From: Fusobacterium_C necrophorum_A
GTDB lineage: Bacteria > Fusobacteriota > Fusobacteriia > Fusobacteriales > Fusobacteriaceae
Length of the DNA: 64,000 nucleotides
Direction: 5' to 3'
Assembly (NCBI RefSeq): GCF_004134945.1
Contig: NZ_SBAP01000014.1
Span: 10,722 to 74,721 of the forward strand
Shown here: positions 43,165-52,640 of the stretch, one piece after another
Position numbering within the stretch: position 1 is the stretch's first letter
How the letters are laid out: each line of letters begins with the position of its first letter
Notes under the pieces: model-generated
Databases searched by the model: none
What the model was told of the DNA's origin: nothing
What the model saw: the letters and a program-made list of their open reading frames with translations, nothing else
Translations under genes and position numbers: made by a program

Positions 43165-45414
43165 ATGGCGAATAAAAATCTAGTAATTGTCGAATCTCCT
43201 GCGAAAGCAAAGACTATCGAAAAAATTTTGGGAAAGAACTATGAGGTAACTGCTTCGTTTGGACATATTTGTGATCTTCCAAAAACAAAAATGGGAGTGG
43301 ATGTAGAAAATGATTTTAAAACTTCTTACTCTACCATTAAAGGGAAAGGAGATATTGTCAAAAAATTAAAAATGCAGGCAAAAAACGCAAATAAGGTATA
43401 TCTTGCTTCGGATCCGGATCGTGAAGGAGAAGCGATAGCTTGGCATATTGCAAACGCTTTAAAATTGGATAAGGGAGAACAAAATCGAATAGAATTCCAT
43501 GAAATTACAGATAGAGCGATTCGAGAAGCCGTAAAAAATCCCAGAATCCTTGATGAAAATAAAGTAAATGCTCAGCAGGCAAGAAGAGTTTTGGATCGTT
43601 TGGTGGGATATGAGATCAGTCCTTTTCTATGGAAATTAATCTCTCCTAATACCAGTGCCGGACGGGTTCAATCCGTTGCCTTGAAATTGATTTGCGACTT
43701 GGAGGACAAAATTCGAAAATTTGTTCCGGAAAAATATTGGGATGTAAAAGGAAATTTTGAGCAAAGTTGGACTTGGCCTCTTTCAAAAATAGATGGAAAA
43801 AAAGTGGAAAAGATAAAAGAGGAAAGTCTGGTAGAGAGGGTCAAGTTATTACAGAAGCAAAAATTCACAGTCGTAGAAGCTAAGATTTCTAAGAAGAGTA
43901 AAAGGCCGCCTTTCGCTTTAAAGACAAGCACTTTACAACAACTTTCCTCCTCTTATTTAGGATTTTCTGCCAGTCGAACTATGATGTTGGCTCAAAAATT
44001 ATATGAGGGAATTAACATCAATGGAAGTCACAGAGGATTGATTACCTACATGAGAACGGACTCTACAAGAATTTCTCAAGAAGCAAAAGATATGGCAAAA
44101 AGCTATATTACGGAAACTTTTGGAAAAGAGTATGTGACAGATGTAAAGGAAAAGAAAGTGAGCAAACAAAAAATTCAAGATGCTCACGAAGCGATTCGAC
44201 CTACTGATGTATATGTCACCCCGGAAAGTTTAGAAAAAATTTTGGAAAAAGATCAATGGAAATTGTATAAATTGATTTGGGAGAGATTTTTAATTTCTGA
44301 ATTAGCTTCCATGAAATATGAACAATTTGAAGTTGTATGTGAACGGGAAGAAGTTCAGTTTCGTGGTAGTATGAATAAAATTTTGTTTGACGGATATTAT
44401 AAAATTTTTAAGGAAGACGAAGAATTGAATTTGGCAGATTTCCCAAAAATTGAAGTGGGGGATGAATTAGAGCTTTCAAAATTGGAAATAAAGGAAGATA
44501 TGACAAAACCTCCGGCGAGATTGACGGAATCTTCTCTGGTGAAAATGTTGGAAACGGAGGGAATTGGAAGACCGTCCACCTATGCTACCATTATAGAAAC
44601 TTTGAAAAAAAGAGAATATATTGTGATGGAAAAACGAAGTTTTATTCCGACGGAAATCGGTTATGAAGTGAAAGCACAGTTGGAAAAATATTTTTCAAAG
44701 ATTATGAATGTAAAGTTTACGGCAGAACTGGAAAGTGAATTGGACGGAGTGGAACTGGGAACGGAAGACTGGATTTCTTTGTTACATCGTTTTTATGACG
44801 GATTGAAAGAAGAAATGCGGGCTTGCAAGGAAGCAGTGCAGGCGGAAACGGAAAAAATAATTCTTTCCGATGTATTGTGTTCCAACGGGAAAGATTATAT
44901 GATTGTAAAAACAGGACGTTTCGGAAGATATTTGGCGAGTCCTGTAGAAGGCGATTCCAGTAAAATTTCTTTAAAAAATATTCCCATTCCTATGGAACAA
45001 TTGAAACAGGGAAAAGTTTTTGTAAAAGAGGCTTTGGAAGAAAGTTTGAAGAAGAAGGCCGGACATAAAACGGATATGAAAACGGAAACAGGAGCCGATT
45101 ATTTACTCAAAGAAGGAAGATTTGGCAGCTATCTGGAAAGTGAAAATTTCAAAGAGGACGGTTTGCGGGAGGCTTTGCCGGCAGAAATTCGAAAAGAGTT
45201 AAAGGCGGGAAGTATTGAAAAGATAGATGGAGTATACCAATTTCAAGAAAAGATAAGAAAAATAAAAGAAGAGGAAGAAAAACTGATTCGGGAAGCGGGA
45301 GTTTGTGAAAAATGTGGAAAACCATTTAAAGTGAATCGAGGAAGATGGGGAAAATTTTTATCCTGTACAGGCTATCCAGAATGTAGAAATATTCGAAAAA
45401 TTGAAAAGAAATAG
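43165..45414 (+). CDS. topA: DNA topoisomerase I
   Basis: A 749-residue type IA topoisomerase that relaxes negative supercoils. Toprim motif LVIVESPAKAKTIEKIL starts the protein, DPDREGEAIAWHI gives the metal site, the active-site Tyr lies in GLITYMRTDSTRIS, and a C-terminal zinc finger C-x2-C ... C-x5-C is in CEKCGKPF and LSCTGYPEC. The frame starts at 43147 inside dprA, but ATG 43165 with GAGGTG upstream fits the usual start. Confidence 0.97.
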   Translation: MANKNLVIVESPAKAKTIEKILGKNYEVTASFGHICDLPKTKMGVDVENDFKTSYSTIKGKGDIVKKLKMQAKNANKVYLASDPDREGEAIAWHIANALKLDKGEQNRIEFHEITDRAIREAVKNPRILDENKVNAQQARRVLDRLVGYEISPFLWKLISPNTSAGRVQSVALKLICDLEDKIRKFVPEKYWDVKGNFEQSWTWPLSKIDGKKVEKIKEESLVERVKLLQKQKFTVVEAKISKKSKRPPFALKTSTLQQLSSSYLGFSASRTMMLAQKLYEGININGSHRGLITYMRTDSTRISQEAKDMAKSYITETFGKEYVTDVKEKKVSKQKIQDAHEAIRPTDVYVTPESLEKILEKDQWKLYKLIWERFLISELASMKYEQFEVVCEREEVQFRGSMNKILFDGYYKIFKEDEELNLADFPKIEVGDELELSKLEIKEDMTKPPARLTESSLVKMLETEGIGRPSTYATIIETLKKREYIVMEKRSFIPTEIGYEVKAQLEKYFSKIMNVKFTAELESELDGVELGTEDWISLLHRFYDGLKEEMRACKEAVQAETEKIILSDVLCSNGKDYMIVKTGRFGRYLASPVEGDSSKISLKNIPIPMEQLKQGKVFVKEALEESLKKKAGHKTDMKTETGADYLLKEGRFGSYLESENFKEDGLREALPAEIRKELKAGSIEKIDGVYQFQEKIRKIKEEEEKLIREAGVCEKCGKPFKVNRGRWGKFLSCTGYPECRNIRKIEKK

Positions 45415-45435
45415 AAGAGAGGAAACAAAAGAAAT

Positions 45436-46743
45436 ATGAAAAAAGAGGTCATTGTAGTAGGAGCCGGCTTGGCAGGTTCCGAGGCAGCATATCAATTGGC
45501 AAAGAGAGGCATTCCTGTTCGACTTTATGAAATGAAAGCTCACAAAAAGACCGAGGTTCATCACTACGATTATTTTGCGGAGTTAGTGTGTAGCAATTCT
45601 CTGGGAGGAAATCATTTGGGAAATGCTTCCGGTTTGATGAAAGAAGAATTACGTCTGTTGGACTCTCTCTTAATTCGAGCAGCTGATGAAACAAAGGTTC
45701 CGGCGGGGCAGGCTCTGGCAGTGGATCGTCATGGATTTTCAGAAAAAGTGACGGAAATTCTTAGAACAATGGAAAATATTAGCATAGTGGAGGAAGAATT
45801 TACAAAGATTCCAAAAGATCAATATGTGTTAATTGCCAGCGGGCCCTTAACTTCGGAGCTTTTATTCAAAGAATTATTGGATATTACCGGAGAAGACTCT
45901 CTCTATTTTTATGATGCGGCGGCTCCGATTGTAAGCTTGGAATCCATTGATATGACTTCGGCTTATTTTCAATCTCGTTATGGGAAAGGAGAGGGAGAAT
46001 ATATCAATTGTCCCATGACGAAAGAAGAATATGAGGCTTTTTATACGGAACTGATTCAGGCGGAAAGGGCTCCTTTGAAAAAATTTGAAGAAGAAAAATT
46101 GTTCGATGCCTGTATGCCCATAGAAAAAATAGCAATGTCAGGAGAAAAAAGTCTTTTATTCGGTCCTTTAAAGCCGAAAGGTTTGACGAATCCGAGAACA
46201 AATCGAATGGATTATGCTGTTGTACAACTTCGACAGGATGATAAAGAAGGAAAATTATATAACATGGTAGGTTTTCAAACAAATTTAAAGTGGGGAGAAC
46301 AAAAGAGAGTATTTTCCATGATTCCCGCTTTGAAACAGGCGGACTTTCTTCGTTACGGAGTCATGCATCGAAATACTTTTCTTAATTCTACAAAACTTTT
46401 AAGGCAAGATTTGTCTTTAAAATCTCAAGAAAATATTTATTTTGCAGGGCAGATTACAGGAGGAGAGGGTTATGTGGCTGCCATATCCACAGGATGTATT
46501 GCGGCAATCAATATAGCAAATAAACTACAGGGAAAGAAAGCATTTATTTTGGAAGATATGACAGCTATAGGAGCTTTGATACGATATATCACGGAAGAAA
46601 AAAAGAAATTTCAGCCTATGGGACCTAATTTTGGAATTATAAGATCTTTGGAAGGAAAAAAGATTCGAGATAAAAGAGAAAGGTATTTAGAAATGTCCAG
46701 ACTGTCAATCGAGTATTTAAAAAATAAAATAAAAATGTTATAA
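45436..46743 (+). CDS. trmFO: Methylenetetrahydrofolate-tRNA-(uracil-54)-methyltransferase
   Basis: A 435-residue flavoprotein that makes ribothymidine at tRNA position 54 using methylenetetrahydrofolate. The FAD-binding VVGAGLAGSEAAYQLA is at the N-terminus; Cys residues sit in LVCSNSLGGN and INCPMTKEEYEAFY; the C-terminal GQITGGEGYVAAISTG and FGIIRSLEGKKIRDK follow. Downstream of topA, as in Firmicutes. Confidence 0.97.
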   Translation: MKKEVIVVGAGLAGSEAAYQLAKRGIPVRLYEMKAHKKTEVHHYDYFAELVCSNSLGGNHLGNASGLMKEELRLLDSLLIRAADETKVPAGQALAVDRHGFSEKVTEILRTMENISIVEEEFTKIPKDQYVLIASGPLTSELLFKELLDITGEDSLYFYDAAAPIVSLESIDMTSAYFQSRYGKGEGEYINCPMTKEEYEAFYTELIQAERAPLKKFEEEKLFDACMPIEKIAMSGEKSLLFGPLKPKGLTNPRTNRMDYAVVQLRQDDKEGKLYNMVGFQTNLKWGEQKRVFSMIPALKQADFLRYGVMHRNTFLNSTKLLRQDLSLKSQENIYFAGQITGGEGYVAAISTGCIAAINIANKLQGKKAFILEDMTAIGALIRYITEEKKKFQPMGPNFGIIRSLEGKKIRDKRERYLEMSRLSIEYLKNKIKML

Positions 46744-46761
46744 TATCAATAAAGGATTGTT

Positions 46762-47550
46762 ATGGAAGAGTTTACTTTATGGAAACAAAAATATATTCAT
46801 CATTTGGAGCTGCAACGAGGACTTCGCCAGAACAGTCTTCGTGCCATTCAAAAGGATTTAGAGCAATTTTTACATTATATAGAGGATTGTCAAGAGGGAG
46901 AATTTACCGTCTTGGCGATGAAAAGCTATTTTTTTTCTTTGCAGGAGAAGCATGCAGCAAGCACAGTACATAGAAAACTTTCTTCCATAAAGGTGTTTCT
47001 TCGTTTTTTAAAAGAAGAAGATATTGTAAAAGAAGATTTTTCTCTGTATTTCACAAAAATGCGAAAGGAAGAAGACGTCATTTTATTTTTTGAAACGAGT
47101 GTATGGGAGAAATTTCGGAAATCCTTTGAAGAAAATACCAGAGATAGAGCTATTTTTGAGTTGCTCTATTCTACCGGAATGAAACCCAAAGAATTGTTAT
47201 CTTTAGTTTATATGCAAATTCATTGGGAGAAACAAGAAATTTATTTTTTTCAAAAGAAAGAGACAAGAACTATTTTTTTTAGTCAAAGAGCAAAAGAGGC
47301 CCTTTGGAATTATTGTGAGGAAAAGGGGATTCGAGAGGGAAATATTTGGGACTTTTCAGAGAAAACTTTACGAAATATTTTTGTGAAATATCGAGAAAAA
47401 ATTCCGGAACTGGAACATATGACGATATACAGCTTTCGTCATAGTTTTACAATTCAATTATTGAGGGCAGGGATGCCGAAAGCGGAATTACAATATTTAT
47501 TGGGCTTGGAGCAGGGAGAGCTATTCCAGCGTTACGAAGCTTATCTATAA
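46762..47550 (+). CDS. XerC/CodV-like tyrosine recombinase with degenerate catalytic site
   Basis: A 262-residue protein with the two-domain Xer layout: an N-terminal SAM-like DNA-binding domain (to about residue 100) and a C-terminal catalytic domain. Its place after dprA-topA-trmFO is the conserved xerC/codV locus of low-GC bacteria. The active site is altered: the first Arg is Lys141 (STGMKPKEL), the HxxR His is Tyr223 (TIYSFRH), and the second His is Leu249 (LLGLEQGE). Lys166, Arg226 and the nucleophile Tyr258 remain. It may be inactive as a recombinase or have a changed role. No hslVU or codY follows; yqeH does. Confidence 0.85.
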   Translation: MEEFTLWKQKYIHHLELQRGLRQNSLRAIQKDLEQFLHYIEDCQEGEFTVLAMKSYFFSLQEKHAASTVHRKLSSIKVFLRFLKEEDIVKEDFSLYFTKMRKEEDVILFFETSVWEKFRKSFEENTRDRAIFELLYSTGMKPKELLSLVYMQIHWEKQEIYFFQKKETRTIFFSQRAKEALWNYCEEKGIREGNIWDFSEKTLRNIFVKYREKIPELEHMTIYSFRHSFTIQLLRAGMPKAELQYLLGLEQGELFQRYEAYL

Positions 47551-47564
47551 AAAGGAGTGAAAAA

Positions 47565-48653
47565 ATGGGGAAAAAATGTATTGGATGTGGGATTCCTTTA
47601 CAAAATATGGATAGTAAAAAAGGAGGATATACTCCAAAAGATTTAACGGGAAAGGAAGAATTGTATTGCCAAAGATGTTTTCGCATTTCTCATTATGGGG
47701 AGCATTCTTCCAGCTTTTTAAGTCGAGAGGACTATCAAAAAGAATTACAACAATGGATTTCTCCAAAAAGATTGGCTTTAGCTGTCTTTGATATTATTGA
47801 CTTTGAGGGCTCTTTTCAAGACGACATTTTGGATATTTTAAGAGAAATGGATTCCATTGTTGTTATCAATAAAGTGGATTTGATTCCCGGAGAAAAACAT
47901 CCGTCTGAAGTGGCAAATTGGGTAAAAGGAAGACTGGCATCCGAAGGAATTGCTCCTTTGGATATTGCCATTGTGAGTTGTAAAAATAATTATGGAATGA
48001 ACGGCATTCTACGAAAAATTCATCATTTCTATCCGAACGGAGTGGAAGTTTTGGTTTTGGGAGTTACTAATGTAGGAAAATCAAGTGTTGTCAATCGTTT
48101 GTTGGGAAAAAATCGAGTGACGGTGTCCAAATATCCCGGAACAACTTTGCTTAGTACTTTTCATGAAATTATAGGAACAAAACTTTGTTTGATTGATACT
48201 CCGGGTTTGATCCCGGGAGGGAGATTTTCAGACTTGATGATAGAAGAAGATCAATTGAAAGTTATTCCGTCAACAGAAATTTCAAGGAAAACTTTCAAGT
48301 TGGGAAAAAATCGTTGTGTGGTGTTGGGAGAATTGATTAAGTTACAGGTCTTAAATGAGGAGGAACAGAAGCCAATTTTCAGCTTATATGCATCTCAGGG
48401 AGTACAGTTTCATGAAACGAATGCAGAAAAGGCGAGTCTACAGAAAGAAAGAGTTCATTGTTTGCATTTAAAAGAGAAAAGAAAATTTCGAAAGGAGAAA
48501 TTTACCATTGCAGCGGGAGAAGAATTGGTATGGAAAGGTTTCGCATGGCTGTCTGTAAAGAGAGGTCCTTTACATATTGAGATAGAATATCCTGAAGGGG
48601 GAGATATTGTAATACGAAAGGCATTTATTCATCCAAGGAGGATTTCATTTTGA
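47565..48653 (+). CDS. yqeH: Circularly permuted ribosome-biogenesis GTPase YqeH
   Basis: A 362-residue GTPase for 30S assembly. An N-terminal zinc finger (CIGCGIPLQ ... LYCQRCFRISHYG) is followed by G motifs in permuted order: G4 INKVDL, then G1 GVTNVGKSSVVNRLLG, G2 around PGTTL and G3 DTPG. The C-terminal domain is about 130 residues. AAGGAG precedes the ATG. The pseudopilin-like gene begins at its stop. Confidence 0.96.
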   Translation: MGKKCIGCGIPLQNMDSKKGGYTPKDLTGKEELYCQRCFRISHYGEHSSSFLSREDYQKELQQWISPKRLALAVFDIIDFEGSFQDDILDILREMDSIVVINKVDLIPGEKHPSEVANWVKGRLASEGIAPLDIAIVSCKNNYGMNGILRKIHHFYPNGVEVLVLGVTNVGKSSVVNRLLGKNRVTVSKYPGTTLLSTFHEIIGTKLCLIDTPGLIPGGRFSDLMIEEDQLKVIPSTEISRKTFKLGKNRCVVLGELIKLQVLNEEEQKPIFSLYASQGVQFHETNAEKASLQKERVHCLHLKEKRKFRKEKFTIAAGEELVWKGFAWLSVKRGPLHIEIEYPEGGDIVIRKAFIHPRRISF

Positions 48654-49042
48654 GAGGAATTATTTTAGTATTGGCTGCTATTATTATAGGTATTGCTTTG
48701 ATGAGTCGACCGGATCGTTTGACGGAAATAGAAAATGCGGAGCAAACTGCCTTATCTTTAAAGCATCTTCGAGTGTCTTTAGAACAATATTATCAAGAAT
48801 ATAAGACCTATCCTAAGGATTTGACACAAGATGAAAAATTCTTGGAGATTTATGGAAAAAAAGAATTGGATGGAACGAGAGCTTATGGGGATAAGAAAGA
48901 AAATAATGAACTACATATTCTGGAAGATTTCAAAGAAGTCAGTGATGACGGGGGATGGAATTACAATCCTACAACGGGAGAAATTCGTGCTAATTTAGAA
49001 TTTGATAGTTATCATCAAAAAATTGACTGGCATGTTATGTAA
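48650..49042 (+). CDS. Small pseudopilin-like protein
   Basis: A 130-residue protein. The N-terminal residues 3-20 form a single membrane segment, and the rest resembles type II/IV (pseudo)pilin globular parts: LRVSLEQYYQEYKTYP followed by DDGGWNYNPTTGEIRANL near the C-terminus. A classical prepilin leader is not obvious, so the assignment is tentative. The start is a TTG at 48650, overlapping the yqeH stop, with AAGGAGGA 8 bases upstream. It sits between yqeH and a flavin dehydrogenase. Confidence 0.6.
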   Translation: MRGIILVLAAIIIGIALMSRPDRLTEIENAEQTALSLKHLRVSLEQYYQEYKTYPKDLTQDEKFLEIYGKKELDGTRAYGDKKENNELHILEDFKEVSDDGGWNYNPTTGEIRANLEFDSYHQKIDWHVM

Positions 49043-49056
49043 TAGAAAGGAAAGGT

Positions 49057-50481
49057 ATGAGGAAAGAGTACGATATTTTATTTTTGGGTGGAGGACAGGC
49101 AGGAGTTTTTGGAGCATATGAGGCAGCCAAGAAACATCCAAATTTGAAAATTGCTATCATTGATCGTGGGAAAATGTTGGATAAGAGGATTTGTCCTAAA
49201 GAAAAACTGGGTTATTGTGTCAGTTGTCCAACCTGTGCGATTATTTATGGAGTGAGTGGAGCGGGAGCTTTTTCAGATTCCAAATTTAATATGGATTATC
49301 GAGTTGGGGGAGATGTTCATACAGTAGTTGGAAAAAAAATAGTCAATGAAACCATTGACTATGTCGTTTCCATCTATCGAGATTTTGGATTTCAAGAAGA
49401 GCCGGCAGGTTTGAAATACAATAAGGTCATGGAAGAGATTAAGAAAAAATGTATTGAGAATGAAGTACAATTGGTGGACACACCCACTATGCATCTGGGA
49501 ACAGACGGTTCTCGAAAATTATATCAAAAAATGATGGAATTTCTAGTCAGTAAAAAAGTGGATTTTATTGTAGATGCTAAAATTATTGATTTGATTGTAG
49601 AAAACAATGAGATTCAAGGTGTCATGGTAGAAAAAAAGAATGTGGTGGAAGAATATTATTCAAAGCATGTAGTCATTGCCATGGGGCGAAGCGGTGCTGC
49701 GGAAATGATGAAATTTGCAAATACTCATAAAATTTCTTATCAAGTGGGAGCCATTGACATTGGAGTCCGTGCTGAAATTCCAAATATTGTGATGAGGGAT
49801 ATCAATGAAAACTTCTATGAAGCAAAAATGATTTATTATTCCAAAACCTATGGGGATAAGATGAGAACTTTCTGTAGTAATCCCGGCGGTTTTATTGCGG
49901 CGGAAAAATATGGAGAGGACGTTATTTTAGCAAATGGACATGCTTTTAAGGATAGAAAATCGGAAAATACCAATTTGGCTTTGCTTTGCACAAAACATTT
50001 TACAGAGCCCTTTAAGGAACCTTTTGAGTATGCAACTGCGATTGCTCGAATGTCGGCAATGCTTACCGGAGGAAAATTATTAGTGCAATCTTACCGAGAT
50101 TTAAAGCAAGGAAAAAGATCAACAGAGGAGAGCATGACACGTTTAAATATTGTTCCCACGACGGAAGATTATATTCCGGGAGATATTTCCTTAGCTTGTC
50201 CAAAACGAATTTTGGATAATATTATGGAGTTTATTGAAGTTCATGACAAGATTACACCGGGCTTTGCTTCAGGGGATCTCCTTTTGTACTTCCCGGAAAT
50301 TAAGTTTAGAAGCACCAGATTAGACATTGATAAAAATATGCAAACCTCTGTAAAAGGATTGTATGCAGCCGGAGATAGCTCCGGTTATGGAAGTGGACTA
50401 AATATTGCTGCTGTCATGGGAATTTTGGCAGTTAGAGCAATTTTAAAAGAAATAGGTGGTGAAAATGGCATTTTGGAATAA
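49057..50481 (+). CDS. Uncharacterised FAD-dependent dehydrogenase (COG2509-like)
   Basis: A 474-residue flavoprotein. The FAD-binding Rossmann motif is LFLGGGQAGVFGAYEAA at the N-terminus; a Cys pair region CPKEKLGYCVSCPTCAI follows at about residues 47-63, then GVSGAGAFSDSK. The C-terminal FAD motif is LYAAGDSSGYGSGL. It resembles the broad group of uncharacterised FAD dehydrogenases with a Cys cluster. Substrate unknown. Its 3' end overlaps ftsY by 17 bases. Confidence 0.85.
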   Translation: MRKEYDILFLGGGQAGVFGAYEAAKKHPNLKIAIIDRGKMLDKRICPKEKLGYCVSCPTCAIIYGVSGAGAFSDSKFNMDYRVGGDVHTVVGKKIVNETIDYVVSIYRDFGFQEEPAGLKYNKVMEEIKKKCIENEVQLVDTPTMHLGTDGSRKLYQKMMEFLVSKKVDFIVDAKIIDLIVENNEIQGVMVEKKNVVEEYYSKHVVIAMGRSGAAEMMKFANTHKISYQVGAIDIGVRAEIPNIVMRDINENFYEAKMIYYSKTYGDKMRTFCSNPGGFIAAEKYGEDVILANGHAFKDRKSENTNLALLCTKHFTEPFKEPFEYATAIARMSAMLTGGKLLVQSYRDLKQGKRSTEESMTRLNIVPTTEDYIPGDISLACPKRILDNIMEFIEVHDKITPGFASGDLLLYFPEIKFRSTRLDIDKNMQTSVKGLYAAGDSSGYGSGLNIAAVMGILAVRAILKEIGGENGILE

Positions 50482-51508
50482 GTTATTTGGAAAAAAAGAA
50501 AAAGAGAATTTGGAAGAATTGGAAGAAGTTTTAGAGGAACAGAAAACAGTTATAGAAGAAAGTATAGAAAAAGATTCTTCAAAAACAGAAAAAGCAAAAG
50601 GGATTTTTGCTTCCTTACACGAAAAATTGTTTCAAACTCGGGAAGGATTGTTTTCCAAAATGAAGTCTTTATTTTCCTCTCGAAAAGTCATCGATGATGA
50701 AATGTATGAAGAATTGGAGGAGTTGTTAATTCAGTCCGATATCGGTTTGGAAATGACACAAAAAATTGTACGGGATTTAGAAGAAGCGGTTAAAAAACAG
50801 GGAGTGAAGAATCCTGAAGAAGTTTATACGGTATTAAAGACGGTGATGGAAGATTATTTGATAGAGTCAGAAGAAAAATTTCCAAGAGAAGAACAAAATC
50901 TGCAAGTGATACTGATTGTAGGAGTAAATGGGGTTGGAAAAACAACAACTATTGGGAAAATCGCCGCAAAATTGAAAAAAGAGGGAAAAAAAGTGATTTT
51001 GGGAGCCGGAGATACTTTCCGGGCTGCTGCAGTAGAACAATTGGAAGAATGGGCAAAGCGTTCCGAAGCGGAGCTTGTCAAAGGAAAAGAGGGAGCGGAT
51101 CCCGGTTCTGTTGTCTTCGATACTCTGAGCAAGGCGGAAGAAATAGGAGCGGATGTTGCCATTATCGATACAGCCGGTCGTTTACACAATAAGGGATATT
51201 TAATGAAAGAATTGGAGAAAATCAATAATGTTGTTCGGAAAAAAATCGGGGATCGATACTATGAGTCCATTTTGGTCATTGATGGAACTACGGGGCAAAA
51301 TGCTTTAAATCAGGCAAAAGAATTTAACGAAGTGACCCGTTTAACAGGTTTTATTATTACGAAATTAGATGGAACGGCAAAAGGAGGGATTGTGTTCAGT
51401 TTATCTGAACTTCTACAGAAACCAATTCGCTTTATCGGAGTTGGAGAAAAAATAGAAGATTTAAGAAAATTCTCAAAAAAAGATTTTATTGCAGCTTTAT
51501 TTGAATAA
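50465..51508 (+). CDS. ftsY: Signal recognition particle receptor FtsY
   Basis: A 347-residue SRP GTPase at the inner membrane. The acidic A region spans residues about 10-45, followed by N and G domains: GVNGVGKTTTIGKIA, GDTFRAAAVEQLEEWA, DTAGRLHN, TKLDGTAKGG and FIGVGEKIEDL. The frame also opens with GTG codons at 50456/50459; ATG 50465 has AGGTGG upstream and is preferred. The start lies inside the previous gene. Confidence 0.97.
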   Translation: MAFWNKLFGKKEKENLEELEEVLEEQKTVIEESIEKDSSKTEKAKGIFASLHEKLFQTREGLFSKMKSLFSSRKVIDDEMYEELEELLIQSDIGLEMTQKIVRDLEEAVKKQGVKNPEEVYTVLKTVMEDYLIESEEKFPREEQNLQVILIVGVNGVGKTTTIGKIAAKLKKEGKKVILGAGDTFRAAAVEQLEEWAKRSEAELVKGKEGADPGSVVFDTLSKAEEIGADVAIIDTAGRLHNKGYLMKELEKINNVVRKKIGDRYYESILVIDGTTGQNALNQAKEFNEVTRLTGFIITKLDGTAKGGIVFSLSELLQKPIRFIGVGEKIEDLRKFSKKDFIAALFE

Positions 51509-51602
51509 AAAGATTGTAATTGTATTTGAAATTTGTTAATATATGGTTGACAAAGGAAAGATAAATTTAATAAAACTAAACAAAGAGTAAGGAGTGGAAA
51601 AA

Positions 51603-52616
51603 ATGAGTTTTTTAGGGCAAGTTCGAAAAAAAGCATTACAAGCAAATCGAAGAATTGTATTACCGGAATCATTTGACGAAAGAATATTGAGAGCGGTTGC
51701 AGAGATTTTAAAGGAAAAAGTAGCACAACCTGTGTTGATTGGGAATCCTGACAGAATTATGAATGATGCAAAAGCTTACGAAATTTCTTTACAAGGAGCT
51801 AGAATTGTAGATCCTGAAAATTTTGAAAGATTCGAAGTGTATGTGGACAAATTGGTAGAATTACGGGCTAAAAAAGGAATGACGAGAGAAGAAGCAAGTA
51901 ACATTTTAAAAAATGACATTAACTTCTTCGGAGCTATGATGGTAAAAATGGGAGATGCAGACGGAATGGTATCAGGAGCTTCTTCTCCAACAGCAAAGGT
52001 CTTAAAGGCGGCGATTCAAGTTATTGGAACAAAACCGGGAATGAAAACCGTATCTTCTGTTTTTATTATGGAATTATCTCGTTTTCAAGAAACTTATGGA
52101 AGTACTTTGGTATTCGGAGACTGTTCCGTTATTCCGCATCCAAATGCAGAACAAATGGCAGACATTGCTTGTTCTTCGGCAGAAACGGCATTATCTATCG
52201 CAAACATCAATCCAAGGGTTGCTTTGATGAGTTTCTCTACGAAAGGATCTGCAACCCATGAATGTGTGGATAAAGTGATTGAGGCAGGAAGAATTCTACG
52301 AGAAAGAAAAGTTTCTTTCCGATTTGATGATGAATTGCAAGCGGATGCCGCTTTGGTGAAATCTGTGGGAGAAATTAAGGCTCCGTTGTCTGACGTATCT
52401 GGAAATGCAAATGTATTGATTTTCCCTAATCTGTCTGCAGGAAACATTGGATATAAGTTGGTACAAAGATTGGCAGGAGCAAATGCTTATGGACCTATTA
52501 TCCAAGGATTGGCAGCTCCAGTAAACGATCTGTCAAGAGGATGTTCTATGAACGACGTTGTTGTATTGACTGCTATTACATCAGCACAAGCATGTACAGA
52601 CTGCACATTTGAATAA
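51603..52616 (+). CDS. pta: Phosphate acetyltransferase
   Basis: A 337-residue enzyme that exchanges acetyl-CoA and phosphate to acetyl phosphate. Seen: RIVLPESFDERILRA, KMGDADGMVSGA, SSVFIMEL, GDCSVIPHPNAEQMADI and the C-terminal PNLSAGNIGYKLVQRLAGANAYGP. AAGGAG lies 8 bases before ATG 51603; an upstream GTG at 51594 is not needed. ackA follows after 24 bases, forming the acetate/ATP unit downstream of pyruvate oxidation. Confidence 0.97.
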   Translation: MSFLGQVRKKALQANRRIVLPESFDERILRAVAEILKEKVAQPVLIGNPDRIMNDAKAYEISLQGARIVDPENFERFEVYVDKLVELRAKKGMTREEASNILKNDINFFGAMMVKMGDADGMVSGASSPTAKVLKAAIQVIGTKPGMKTVSSVFIMELSRFQETYGSTLVFGDCSVIPHPNAEQMADIACSSAETALSIANINPRVALMSFSTKGSATHECVDKVIEAGRILRERKVSFRFDDELQADAALVKSVGEIKAPLSDVSGNANVLIFPNLSAGNIGYKLVQRLAGANAYGPIIQGLAAPVNDLSRGCSMNDVVVLTAITSAQACTDCTFE

Positions 52617-52640
52617 AAATAAAATGGAGGATAACAAGGA

